NCBI GenBank assembly: GCA_030142905.1
Contig: JASJOG010000080.1
Location: forward strand, 839,001 to 903,000
Direction of reading: 5' to 3'
Origin: Heliopora coerulea
Lineage: Eukaryota; Cnidaria; Anthozoa; Scleralcyonacea; Helioporidae
Length of the DNA stretch: 64,000 bases
A program made the translations under genes and the position numbers. The first letter of the stretch is position 1, and every line of letters begins with the position of its first letter. A model generated the notes under the pieces. It saw only the letters and a list, made by a program, of their open reading frames with translations. It was not told the DNA's origin and made no database searches. This document shows positions 45,740 to 55,118 of this stretch, piece by piece.

Positions 45740-46335
45740 GTCTTAAAAAAAGAAAATGTAAGGTATTCTGGTACTTGTACTCAGCTGACATAAAAAGTGG
45801 GACCGGCCATTGGTCCATTATTATGGAAAGTCATTCATAGAGCTATATGTATAAAATGGATATCATTGGTATACGCCAAACAATTTGTAACTATTCCATC
45901 ACACAAATATCTTCTGCCCTTTCGTGGTTATGTCATTGACAGTAGTGGGTAATGATATGAGCAGTTCCATTTGAAATGGTTTGTGGTTATCAGAGGGTTG
46001 ACACAGTATCACCGCTGTGACGTCAGTATATTCTATCACGAAACAGAAAAGATCTCCTTCAACATTCGTAATACACAATGTATGGTCATTAACTATATCC
46101 GTCATCTGTAAATGAAATAAGTTTCCTGCTATGTGAACCTACCAACATTGTTTAATTACTTGGAGTTAAAGAGCTCAAAACATAACAGTTCCTATTTAGT
46201 ACGGGGGATTCTCCTTCATTCGTTGAAAAATTCACATCATGCTTTCCATATTCCATTCGTATTCAAAAATCGCGACGTATCACCAACAATTAATCAAACG
46301 GTAGAATCACTTAAGCCAGAACATTCGAATAGGAA
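45740..46335. other. Intergenic, no recognised gene
   Basis: Overlapping small ORFs on both strands at 45899-46105 and 46133-46432 without family resemblance. Confidence 0.35.
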
Positions 46336-46339
46336 CTTA

Positions 46340-46545
46340 AAGCTAACCCTAATCCTAACCTTAAACTCCAACTCAACACCGAACCCTAACCCTTATGCGA
46401 ACCCTAAACCCCAGACCTCAACCCAGACCTGAATCTCCGAACCCTAACCCTAGCCCCTAAACCCTAACCCTAACCTCTAAACTTTAATCCAAACACTAAA
46501 GCCTAAACCAACCGCAACCGAAACCCCAACCTCAACAACCAAATG
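46340..46545 (-). repeat. Telomere-like CCCTAA array, degenerate
   Basis: About 200 bp of CCTAACC, AACCCTAA and CCCAACC words, including ACCCTAACCCTAACC near 46460-46475. This is the largest of several such patches in the window and is in the opposite orientation to the others. Confidence 0.6.
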
Positions 46546-46689
46546 CCAAAACAAGTTTGGAATGAAACTGCATATATCCTCACTAGTTTTTCACAGATCA
46601 ATTTCTCATCAACTCCCATATCATTCATTCGTGTCGTAGCTGTTGCGCGGAGTGAGTGACTGGTTCTATACCCAGCAATTCCAGTTTGT

Positions 46690-47037
46690 TCTCATAGTGT
46701 AGTAGTATGAAGAAAAGTTATATCTATGATGGAGGAATAATTTGGAACTCCATTCCCAAAGAAATTAGAGAGAGTAGATCTCTCACTTCATTTCAAACGA
46801 AAATCGCGACGTGCATTGACATATAAAATTATATATCTCGTATCTTTGTAATTAATTAATTCAATTAATTTAATATTTGATATTTAGGCTAACTGATTTT
46901 GAACTTCTTTGCTACTTTTTGTTACAGTCCTGTAAATAGTTTCTATCTAATTTTATACTCGTATTTTTTAATTCTACTCACGCCTCTCGTGGAAATCAAC
47001 TTTCAGTGGACGAGGCAAGCGTGTCAAAATAAAGTCT

Positions 47038-47070
<33 letters not shown>

Positions 47071-47071
47071 T
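46690..47071 (+). mobile_element. LINE 3' end with (ATC)n tail
   Basis: Plus strand near 46730-46820 reads GGIIWNSIPKEIRESRSL then TSFQTKIATCI, the last residues of a CR1/L2-like reverse transcriptase. A 3' UTR follows with AATAAAGTC and an (ATC)n tail ending at about 47070. It is strongly 5'-truncated. It abuts the decayed DUF3504-type gene, which it probably interrupted. Confidence 0.7.
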
Positions 47072-47079
47072 TTTCACGT

Positions 47080-47698
47080 TCGAAGCCAACTTATTGTGCC
47101 AAAAGAGCCACTCGAAGTACTTTCTTTCATTATAGTATCCAACACATCTCTTAAATTCACAAACTAATCGTCGTTGCATAGTTTTACTGGCTTTCCTTCC
47201 CTTTTCAAAAAATGTTAAATTGAAGCAACTATTTCATAAAGAGTGCTTGGCGGTTATTCACTTCCATCGGTTTTTCTTACCTCGCAAACAAATAGTGCCA
47301 AGGTGCGATTTAGTTCCTCGTTCGACATAATTTCCAAGCAATTTTGTATTATCCTTAATCTGGAAGAATTCCGCTCTTTACTGTTGGATACTTTTAGGTT
47401 TCTTTAGTCTCACCAACTTTCAAACAACTTGACCGCCCACATCTCTTTGTATTTCGTCGACTTGGGAACTGCATCACCTGTTTTTGGCCTTAATTTCGAC
47501 TTCGGACGCCGGTTTGGCAAAACGACTCTTCGCTACTTCTTTGCTTTCATCTTTTGTTGTATCCAATAACTCTAGATCTGGATTTCATAGCATACAGAAC
47601 AATCCTTCTCTGGTGGAGTCATCACTGAAGTTATTCTCTTGCTAATGGCAATCTGATTGAGTAATACATATGTCTGAGTCAGAATCTCCTAACTCCAT
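47080..47698 (-). pseudogene. Decayed ZMYM2/QRICH1-like (DUF3504, Crypton-derived) gene
   Basis: Minus strand from an ATG at 47698 (MELGDSDSDICITQSDC). Blocks in changing frames follow: KSRFAKPASEVEIKAKNR, VPKSTKYKEMWAVKLFES, MSNEELNRTLALFVCEVRKT (start 47328), PPSTLYEIVASI, HFLKREGKPVKLCNDD, FVNLRDVLDTIMKES. This order (RFAKP, TKYxxxxW, NxxLxxFVxEVRK, YPPxTLY, FxxxRxVLDxxMK) is that of the large cnidarian family related to ZMYM2, QRICH1 and KIAA1958, which carries a domain from Crypton tyrosine recombinases. At least three stops (e.g. in place of Glu, Gln and Lys) and several frameshifts make it a pseudogene. It is cut off at the LINE tail; the recombinase-like C-terminus is absent. Confidence 0.75.
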
Positions 47699-47699
47699 C

Positions 47700-48120
47700 G
47701 CTTAACCATGAACTGAAGAACTCTCAATGTTCAACTGAGTTATCACCGCCAGACAATGCATGTACCTTTGAATCTCATAAATATTTTGCACACATAACAC
47801 TTATACAAATACAAACGGCATAATTTTCGAACCAGACAAAAACGTACATTCTGTTAAATGCTTCAGTCAGCAATCAAATCCCAAACGTTATTCCAAACAT
47901 CCTCAAAACAAAAAGACTAGCGTGATTAAAAATTTACGTAACGCTCTAATCTTTCCCTTCTAATGAACCTAAACAAAGACCATTGTATAACCCGTATTAC
48001 TTTCTCCTAGACAACAAAAACAAAGCTTTCTAAAACCTCTTGAAAACAATTGAAAATGGGTGTAGTAAGCCTATAAACAACTTAAAAACCTCGTGCTCGA
48101 TCTTTCCTTGAAATTCGATG
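47700..48120. other. Between two relics, nothing recognised
   Basis: AT-rich, no coherent ORF on either strand. Confidence 0.35.
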
Positions 48121-48149
48121 TCCAGCTGCGCCCTCGGTCTTCAAATTCA

Positions 48150-50060
48150 ATAATAGATCTCGCAGTCAGTTTGCATCCTATATGTAAACATTGGCTTAAT
48201 AAAGACATCAACTATACGTTTCTCCAAAACTGGTTTTAATTGTTCATTTGTACCTTGAACATAAGGAAGAGTTACTAATTCACTGCTACTTTTTTCTTTT
48301 CTTTCCGTTATAGTACTGGTAGTACTATATCTAACCTCTCCTCTTACATCCAGCAAAAATTTCCGTGGGTTTCCGTTACTTTTTAATGAATTAAAAACAC
48401 TTTTTTCTTCTTCCCTTTGTTCCATTCCATCAGAATTAATTCTCACTGCTCTGGAGCGCAGCGTCCTGGCCACTGAGGCTTTCCGCTGAATTGGGTGGTG
48501 TGACGTAAACTGCAGCTAACAAACTGATTGAGGCGGTTTTCTGTAGACTGTCGTACTAATTGTTCCATTACCATTTACCGTACTCAACATATCCAGAAAC
48601 GGGATACAATTTTCCTTGTACCTCTGAACTGTGAATTCAATGTGTTGTTTCAGACTATTCAACTGATAGTGGAACTGGGATATCTGTGTTTTCTTCAAGG
48701 CTGCAATCATGTCATCAACAAATCTGTGCTACAATCCACGTCGTGCTGGGAAAGTATTGAGAGCCTTTTGTTCTAAATCTTCCATAACCAAATTTGCAAC
48801 CACCATTGATACGGGAGAATCTATCGCTCTACCGTGAATCTGCTTATACTATTTACCTCTGTGCCTAAATCGGTTGACTTTTGGCAAAATTCAAGAAGTT
48901 CCATAATATCCTGAGGTGACAGTGATGTCCTTTCGTACAAAGTTTTGTCATTTTCCAACTTTAATACCACGATTTGTATAACTGCTTCAAAAGGAATGGA
49001 GGTAAAAAGCGATACAACATCAAATGAAACGAGCTCATTGTTTCGATTGTTTCGATTTATCAGCCCAGTCATATGAGTTTTGGATACAGTGCTCTGTGTT
49101 GCCTACAAGTGGAGAAAAAATATTGCATAAATACTTCGATAATTCATACGTCGTCGAACCAACGAAACTTACAATCGGTCTTAACGGCACTCTTTCCTTG
49201 TGTACTTTTGGTAAACCATATAGTCTTGGGGTTACAGTATCAGTCATGTTTAACTTCTTGTGCAATCTATCACCAAGTTTTTGCTTGGTGCGATTTCATG
49301 GGATCTTTCAAAAATAATCTGTATGTTGTCTCATCGCTTAACACGTTCACTAAATTCTCATTGGACTCAGACCTGTCCATAATGACGGTCGTGTTACCTT
49401 TGTCTGCTTCAAGGATAACTATGTCCTCATACTTCTTCAATTTTGCTAGTACTTGACGCTCTTTCTTCGACATGTTATCTTGCAGTGGTTTAGCTCGAAT
49501 CAAGATGTTAGCAACTTCAGTTCTTATCTCAGCCTTGTGCGTATTATCCAGCTTGAATCTAGAGCTTTTAATCTCTGCAATAATTTCCATAGTCGTCATT
49601 TGCCGCAGTGCCGGTGGAAACTTTAAATCTTTTTGTAACAACGAGCATTCTTCGGCATTAACTCTTTAGCTCCTGAATTTTGTTTCTTTTGTTCTTTGTT
49701 CTCTCTTTGTTTTTCCTTTATTCACTCACTGGTTCTTTTGTTTCTTACCTGGTCATTTTGACCCCTATTCATATTTAAAGAGTTAAGGCTCTGCTTGAAA
49801 GGTTTATCGCCCATTTTAATTTGTCAACGGAATCTTTTTCCATATCCACTCTCTGTCCGTTCCAAGTACTGAGTATCTCTTGATGCTTCTTTATAGTCAT
49901 CGTTTTTAATTCTTCCAAGTAGGTATCAAGATCTCTTCGAAGCCGTCGCGAAAATCGATCTTCACACTCTCCTCGAACGTCTTGAACCAGATTCGTCAGG
50001 TTACTTTGAAACTTAATTATAAATCTACGATTCTCATTTCAAAACTATCCTCGGGGTATT
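48150..50060 (-). pseudogene. Penelope-like element reverse transcriptase, decayed
   Basis: Minus-strand blocks in several frames follow the order of a Penelope-like polyprotein: KKHQEILSTWNGQRVDMEK (about 49850), KDLKFPPALRQ (49610), YEDIVILEADKGNTTVIMDR (49400), YGLPKVHKERVPLRPIVSFV (49220), LVSFDVVSLFTSIPFE (48990), ENCIPFLDMLSTVNGNG (48580), FNSLKSNGNPRKFL (48380), TLPYVQGTNEQLKP (48250). DVVSLFTSIP, ADKGN and PFLDM are hallmarks of this class. Stops and frameshifts are numerous and the C-terminal GIY-YIG endonuclease is missing. A 129-bp MITE is inserted near its N-terminus. Confidence 0.88.
49658..49786. mobile_element. 129-bp MITE with TTAA ends inside the Penelope-like ORF
   Basis: Starts TTAACTCTTTA and ends with the exact complement TAAAGAGTTAA (11-bp perfect inverted ends). 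TTAA at both edges could be a piggyBac-type target duplication. The interior is T/C-rich and non-coding. Penelope-like coding sequence continues on both sides. Confidence 0.65.
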
Positions 50061-50103
50061 ATGAAATGAAAACTTCTCAATAAACCTACACTGCCGAAGT
50101 AAA

Positions 50104-50200
50104 CTGAAAAAGTTGACTTGAGAGGGATTTAAAATCGCACCTTCGGGATACCGGTCCGCCGTTTTACCTGTTGAGCTATCGAGTCCACAGGGACTGGGGT
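50104..50200 (-). repeat. tRNA-like (SINE head or pseudo-tRNA) sequence
   Basis: The minus strand reads GATAGCTCAACAGGTAAAACG (A-box-like TAGCTCAACAGG), then GGTATCCCGAAGGTGCGATT with TTAAATCCC (eroded B box). It resembles the tRNA-derived head of a SINE. It does not fold cleanly enough to call a tRNA gene. Confidence 0.4.
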
Positions 50201-50690
50201 ATGTTTTTATCCAATTTAAATGCGACGAGATATTCTGGCGACAACTTAACGCTATCCATGAGGATGGATGTGCAATATTTCAATTCTATATCAGAATCAT
50301 CTTCAGGGTATTATGATTTCGGTGCTAGTTCAAATCCTGCTCGGGTCCTCTAATCCAATTGACTTCGGCATCGTAAGTTAATTGTGAAGTCTACGATTTT
50401 CAGTTATACTGTACGTAAATCCAGAAACTTGTAACCAAATCTTTTCCCTATAGCACCAACAGCACTTGTACTAATGCGCGGCCTTATCTGTAGAAACGGT
50501 GGTAAAAGTATTAAATCCTCACATCGATGACTGAAATCAAAACGGCATTTCTGTTTGACCAGATTTGCATTTGTAGCAAATAATCTTCTCACAGTCTAAA
50601 ATACAGTTTTACAATAATCTCTATGAATCAAACTTAAAACTGATATATTGCTTGGAATCTTCATATTCTCAATGATTTATAGTTTAATTA

Positions 50691-52116
50691 ACTACGATGG
50701 GCTAAAGAGGAATTTGTCCCCAAGTCCTAACTCGCCTTACGGTTCTCCAAAACCCCGCTAACTCTCCTTAGGGTTCTCCAAAGTCGGCCTAACTCACCTA
50801 AGCCAAATAAAAAAGGGTGAGAAAAACCGGAGTAAAATGAGTTGGAAAATGGGAAATTAAAATCCAAAAAATGGAAAGGTTTTGAGAGAACCTGGGACAA
50901 AAGTGTAAAAACCATAAAGTGAAACCATATGGTAATTTTCAATAATATTTTAGTTTTCAGTCTTAGTCTCTTTTATGGTTTCGTCCTGTTGGTTGATTTT
51001 ATGACCGTAGACGTGTTTAGCAGTAGTAATACCACTTGATAAAAATCCCAAAAATGGGATAAATGGGATAATTCTTTCAACTAATGAGTGAACATATCTT
51101 TTTAACAATTCATCTTTATTCAAATCTTTGGTTAATTCCTCAGGCGACTCAATAGCATCAAGACCTCCTAAAGTATTGGCAAATTTACTTGTTAATAGAT
51201 CAGTTAGGAGCTCATTAGTTTTTTGCATTCTCTTACCCTCATATTCACTGTATAGTTTATTGATTACCTTCTGACTGGCTTTATCCAAATCACCATCTTC
51301 ATAAGGAAGAACAAAGAAGGTAGGCGAAGGGAATTTTCAGCTACCATTTAAAAAGGCCCAAAAAGTACACTTATACGTATTCTAGAGGCCAAAAAACACG
51401 ATTTTTTTTGAAAAAGGTAGATTAAACTCTGGTTTTTAACTACTTCTAGCTACAAATTTTCAGCTACCTTTTTAAAAATCTATTAGGGAAATTCCAAATA
51501 GTGAATCCAGAGTTAGAGAGAGGCAGGCTGCAAAACACAATATAATCAACTGTCCAATTGACGAGGTGGTTTCTAATAATTTATATTCGAAGGAACAAAT
51601 AAGCAAGTCCAGATAAAAAATTATAATAACAAAGGGACAACAGTTACCCAGCAGTACTTTTAAACGCCCTAAATAATCCACTACTTAACTGTTTCATTGG
51701 CCTTGCTTTGTTGGTGTCAGTTATTTCCCCCAAAACAACATCCATCTCTTCATGTTTCGATTTTGTGGTTCTTACTCCAACAGTTCTAAATGGTATTAAA
51801 GTATTGCTTCATTCCAGGTTTTTATATTTTTCCATCAAGGTGTTACTGACAAAATAGTCCTCCTCTCCTTTAACACTAAAAAATATACCTATCTTTTCCT
51901 CTATACTGTTTAGCGGCTATTGAGTTAGTAATATACTCTTTGCTTTCTTCCATTGTCTCTAACCTTCTACAGTTTTTAATATTTACTTTTCTACAGTTTA
52001 GGAACTCTTTTTTATCTTCCACAACTTTCGTAATCTTTTTGTTTTGTAAAGCATCTATATTTTCTACAACAGTGTAATTATATTTTATATGCCTATTTTT
52101 ATCCCAATACTTTTTA
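50691..52116 (-). repeat. Left inverted arm
   Basis: Copy of the right arm in reverse. Near its outer end (about 50728-50805) there are two and a half 31-bp units beginning CTAACTC(G/T)CCTTA and containing GGTTCTCCAAA. A 339-bp ORF (50950-51288), a 210-bp hydrophobic ORF (51472-51681) and the C-terminal part of the broken gene lie inside. Confidence 0.93.
50950..51288 (-). CDS. Arm ORF, left copy (112 codons), unidentified
   Basis: The frame starts at TTG in this reading; it is open further upstream (about 24 more codons) without an ATG, so it may be a fragment or exon. The product is hydrophilic and helical (KVINKLYSEYEGKRMQ, DLNKDELLKRYVHSLVER) followed by a hydrophobic PFIPFLGFLSSGI stretch that could be one membrane segment. 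The mirrored copy is identical but for one residue, so there has been little drift since the arms were made alike. I know no family for it. Confidence 0.35.
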   Translation of the reverse strand: MDKASQKVINKLYSEYEGKRMQKTNELLTDLLTSKFANTLGGLDAIESPEELTKDLNKDELLKRYVHSLVERIIPFIPFLGFLSSGITTAKHVYGHKINQQDETIKETKTEN

Positions 52117-53235
52117 TGGTTTTGGAGTAGGTAATTGGAACCACACTGGTGTTATAGTTATGTAAATGTGATAATTTAATTAGTGAGTTAGCATTGTGAT
52201 AATATAATGCGCCTACAGCCTCGGGCTATAACACGCGTTGGATGGCTACACATAAGGGTATGCCACGAGAATCGATAGAATATGTACGAGTCTTGATCTC
52301 AGAGTCGATGTAGGGCCCATATAAGTGTGGTAAAAATGATAAAATTGCCAGCTAGTAGGAAAGGGAAGTCTAAACCCACCGTATGTTACGGATTGATGCG
52401 AGGTGTTAGATGGCTACGGAGTTGGACATGTGGTACCGAGTAAAAAAATGAGTATGTATATAGCATATCAAAAAAAAGAAGAGAGTAAAAGATGACAGTA
52501 AAAGATGCGTAACATTGTCTCGTGCATAATTCTTTTGGGACACAACCTTGGACGTACGTTTCGGCCTTCTATGGTGGCCTCTTCAGCGGGGATTTGGGGT
52601 TGGGAGTCGATTTTTTCCAGTCGGAAGGCAGAGAAATCAGTATAGAGTATAATAATAGTGTAAAGAGAAAAAGTGTCTGCTTACCAAAATTGTTGTGTGG
52701 CTTGGATAATCCAACGCGTCGTACCATCGTATAAGATTAAGAAGGTCGCTGTTGTATACGTGTTTTCACTGTGTATGCGCCGATCGGTAAGCAGTAAATG
52801 AGATCGTGGTAAAGTTGTGACGAGAATATATAATAGGTAGAGTTGTTCGTTCCCAGTTGACATGTAGCGCGTGGTAGTGATTGCGTGTAGTGTTGGGAGA
52901 GTTGTGGTAGTAGGTGTCGTAGGGGGACAGCTGTGGGAGTGGATCCCCTTTTAATTTGTTTTATATATTACAAAGGAATGAACATATCGACGTCGTTCTG
53001 AGAATGCATGTTGTATTTTGCTGCGTAATGGATACGTCAACGTAGTTCTGCGAAAGGGTGTTATGTAGAAGGGCAGTGTTGTTGTGTTTATTGTAGAGGA
53101 AGGGAGTATGTATTAAGAAGATTCGGGTGTACAAATTGCACGAGTAGTGTTACAAAAGTGTCATCTCACGAGATGATAGTGTATGTAGCAGTTACATGGG
53201 ACTATATTTACAAGTGAGTATACAATTAATGAGAT
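52117..53235 (+). other. Unique centre of the inverted-repeat element, non-coding
   Basis: About 1.1 kb present once, with no convincing ORF. On the plus strand it is notably G/T-rich (e.g. GAGAGTTGTGGTAGTAGGTG near 52895) in contrast to the AT-rich arms. A small palindrome CATCTC-AC-GAGATG lies at about 53162-53175. Similar words GACGTCGTTCTGAGAATG and CAACGTAGTTCTGCGAAAG occur at 52990 and 53040. Confidence 0.5.
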
Positions 53236-54175
53236 ATGTTCACGAAAATTGAAAATAGTACAAGAAAAGTTAACTTTCTTAACAACAAGGAGAGGAAAGA
53301 GATAGGAAAAAACAGAGAATTTGAGAAAGAAAGATTAAAGCAGTCAATTATGTTGCAAGATACTGTTAATAAAATAAAAGAGAACAAGGATACTATAGTC
53401 AAACAGAAGGAGCAGATAGACTTATTACTAGAGAAGTATAGACAAACTGCTGGTAATTTAGATAGTATCGCCGATAATATTTATATAATAAAATGCGCCA
53501 AGTATATTAGAATAAAATATGGAGACAGCTATGTATTGCTATCGAGAAATGGTAATGATTATTTTAGCAATATTTATATAAATGCTGTTATAAATAATTC
53601 GTTAAAAATGGCAAACTAGTCAAATGGGAAGATAAAAATTTGTTGCTCTATTATAACAAAGACTTTAAGAGTTTTTTAGCAATAGAAAACGGTAAAAAGT
53701 ATTGGGATAAAAATAGGCATATAAAATATAATTACACTGTTGTAGAAAATATAGATGCTTTACAAAACAAAAAGATTACGAAAGTTGTGGAAGATAAAAA
53801 AGAGTTCCTAAACTGTAGAAAAGTAAATATTAAAAACTGTAGAAGGTTAGAGACAATGGAAGAAAGCAAAGAGTATATTACTAACTCAATAGCCGCTAAA
53901 CAGTATAGAGGAAAAGATAGGTATATTTTTTAGTGTTAAAGGAGAGGAGGACTATTTTGTCAGTAACACCTTGATGGAAAAATATAAAAACCTGGAATGA
54001 AGCAATACTTTAATACCATTTAGAACTGTTGGAGTAAGAACCACAAAATCGAAACATGAAGAGATGGATGTTGTTTTGGGGGAAATAACTGACACCAACA
54101 AAGCAAGGCCAATGAAACAGTTAAGTAGTGGATTATTTAGGGCGTTTAAAAGTACTGCTGGGTAACTGTTGTCCC
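53236..54175 (+). pseudogene. Broken gene, possibly KilA-N/MSV199-DUF3627-like (virus-related)
   Basis: An ATG at 53236 opens 127 codons that are strongly coiled-coil (KERLKQSIMLQDTVNKIKEN, IVKQKEQIDLLLEKYRQT), then AKYIRIKYGDSYVLLSRNG. A frameshift near an A-run at about 53605 shifts to the frame of 53640-53933 (FKSFLAIENGKKYWDKN). A second frameshift occurs near a T-run at about 53930, and a TGA near 53998 precedes a final block ending at 54173. The coiled coil followed by a small C-terminal domain with short repeated strands reminds me of poxvirus/iridovirus/ascovirus MSV199-DUF3627 proteins, but the N-terminal DNA-binding domain is absent and the assignment is weak. The C-terminal part is repeated in the left arm (51634-52116). 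Confidence 0.4.
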
Positions 54176-54337
54176 TTTGTTATTATAATTTTTTATCTGG
54201 ACTTGCTTATTTGTTCCTTCGAATATAAATTATTAGAAACCACCTCGTCAATTGGACAGTTGATTATATTGTGTTTTGCAGCCTGCCTCTCTCTAACTCT
54301 GGATTCACTATTTGGAATTTCCCTAATAGATTTTTAA
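54128..54337 (+). other. Hydrophobic 69-codon ORF in the right arm (mirror at 51472-51681)
   Basis: Begins at GTG, not ATG, and contains two hydrophobic stretches (FVIIIFYLDLLICSF, QLIILCFAACLSLTL). It overlaps the C-terminal end of the neighbouring broken gene in another frame. Coding status is doubtful. Confidence 0.25.
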
Positions 54338-54520
54338 AAAGGTAGCTGAAAATTTGTAGCTAGAAGTAGTTAAAAACCAGAGTTTAATCTACCTTTTTCA
54401 AAAAAAATCGTGTTTTTTGGCCTCTAGAATACGTATAAGTGTACTTTTTGGGCCTTTTTAAATGGTAGCTGAAAATTCCCTTCGCCTACCTTCTTTGTTC
54501 TTCCTTATGAAGATGGTGAT

Positions 54521-54859
54521 TTGGATAAAGCCAGTCAGAAGGTAATCAATAAACTATACAGTGAATATGAGGGTAAGAGAATGCAAAAAACTAATGAGCT
54601 CCTAACTGATCTATTAACAAGTAAATTTGCCAATACTTTAGGAGGTCTTGATGCTATTGAGTCGCCTGAGGAATTAACCAAAGATTTGAATAAAGATGAA
54701 TTGTTAAAAAGATATGTTCACTCATTAGTTGAAAGAATTACCCCATTTATCCCATTTTTGGGATTTTTATCAAGTGGTATTACTACTGCTAAACACGTCT
54801 ACGGTCATAAAATCAACCAACAGGACGAAACCATAAAAGAGACTAAGACTGAAAACTAA
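54521..54859 (+). CDS. Arm ORF, right copy (112 codons), unidentified
   Basis: Mirror of 50950-51288, with Thr instead of Ile in VERITPF. In the upstream in-frame extension the residues read SPTFFVLPYEDGDLDKAS, ending at a TGA near 54472. Function unknown. Confidence 0.35.
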   Translation: MDKASQKVINKLYSEYEGKRMQKTNELLTDLLTSKFANTLGGLDAIESPEELTKDLNKDELLKRYVHSLVERITPFIPFLGFLSSGITTAKHVYGHKINQQDETIKETKTEN

Positions 54860-55118
54860 AATATTATTGAAAATTACCATATGGTTTCACTTTATGGTTT
54901 TTACACTTTTGTCCCAGGTTCTCTCAAAACCTTTCCATTTTTTGGATTTTAATTTCCCATTTTCCAACTCATTTTACTCCGGTTTTTCTCACCCTTTTTT
55001 ATTTGGCTTAGGTGAGTTAGGCCGACTTTGGAGAACCCTAAGGAGAGTTAGCGGGGTTTTGGAGAACCGTAAGGCGAGTTAGAACTGGCGGACAGATCTC
55101 TCTGTAGCCCATCGTAGT

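Larger units (their letters stand above)
50691..55118. mobile_element. 4.4-kb element with two 1,426-bp inverted arms
   Basis: The left arm 50691-52116 and right arm 53693-55118 are inverted copies with exactly equal length and no net indels; ORFs in the arms mirror each other (position sums are always 105809). One translated ORF differs by a single residue (Ile/Thr). Only about 22 bp near the outer ends (about 50704-50727) are clearly diverged. The outer ends read ACTACGATGGGCTA in both. A target duplication cannot be fixed (TAATTA left, AAATTA right). A 1,576-bp unique centre separates the arms. The right arm continues inward into the first half of a gene, while the left arm is cut in the middle of that gene. 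It is a terminal-inverted-repeat element with an internal deletion or an inverted duplication of one end; a viral origin is possible. Confidence 0.85.
53693..55118 (+). repeat. Right inverted arm
   Basis: Mirror of 50691-52116. Homology ends sharply at TAAAAAGTATTGGG (53693), within the coding region of the broken gene. The 31-bp subterminal units are at about 55004-55081. A 14-bp direct repeat GGTAGCTGAAAATT occurs at about 54341 and 54464. Confidence 0.93.

Noticed and set aside
45452..45793. ORFs on both strands
   Set aside because: They translate the repeated TGCATATAAGCG subterminal region of the Tigger element.
50104..50200. Functional tRNA gene
   Set aside because: The A-box is acceptable, but the T-arm and acceptor stem do not close by eye; called tRNA-like only.
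50727..55082. 71-codon ORF present in both arms at 50727-50942 and 54867-55082
   Set aside because: Its C-terminal part lies on the 31-bp subterminal tandem repeats and its composition is not protein-like; it mirrors only because the arms do.
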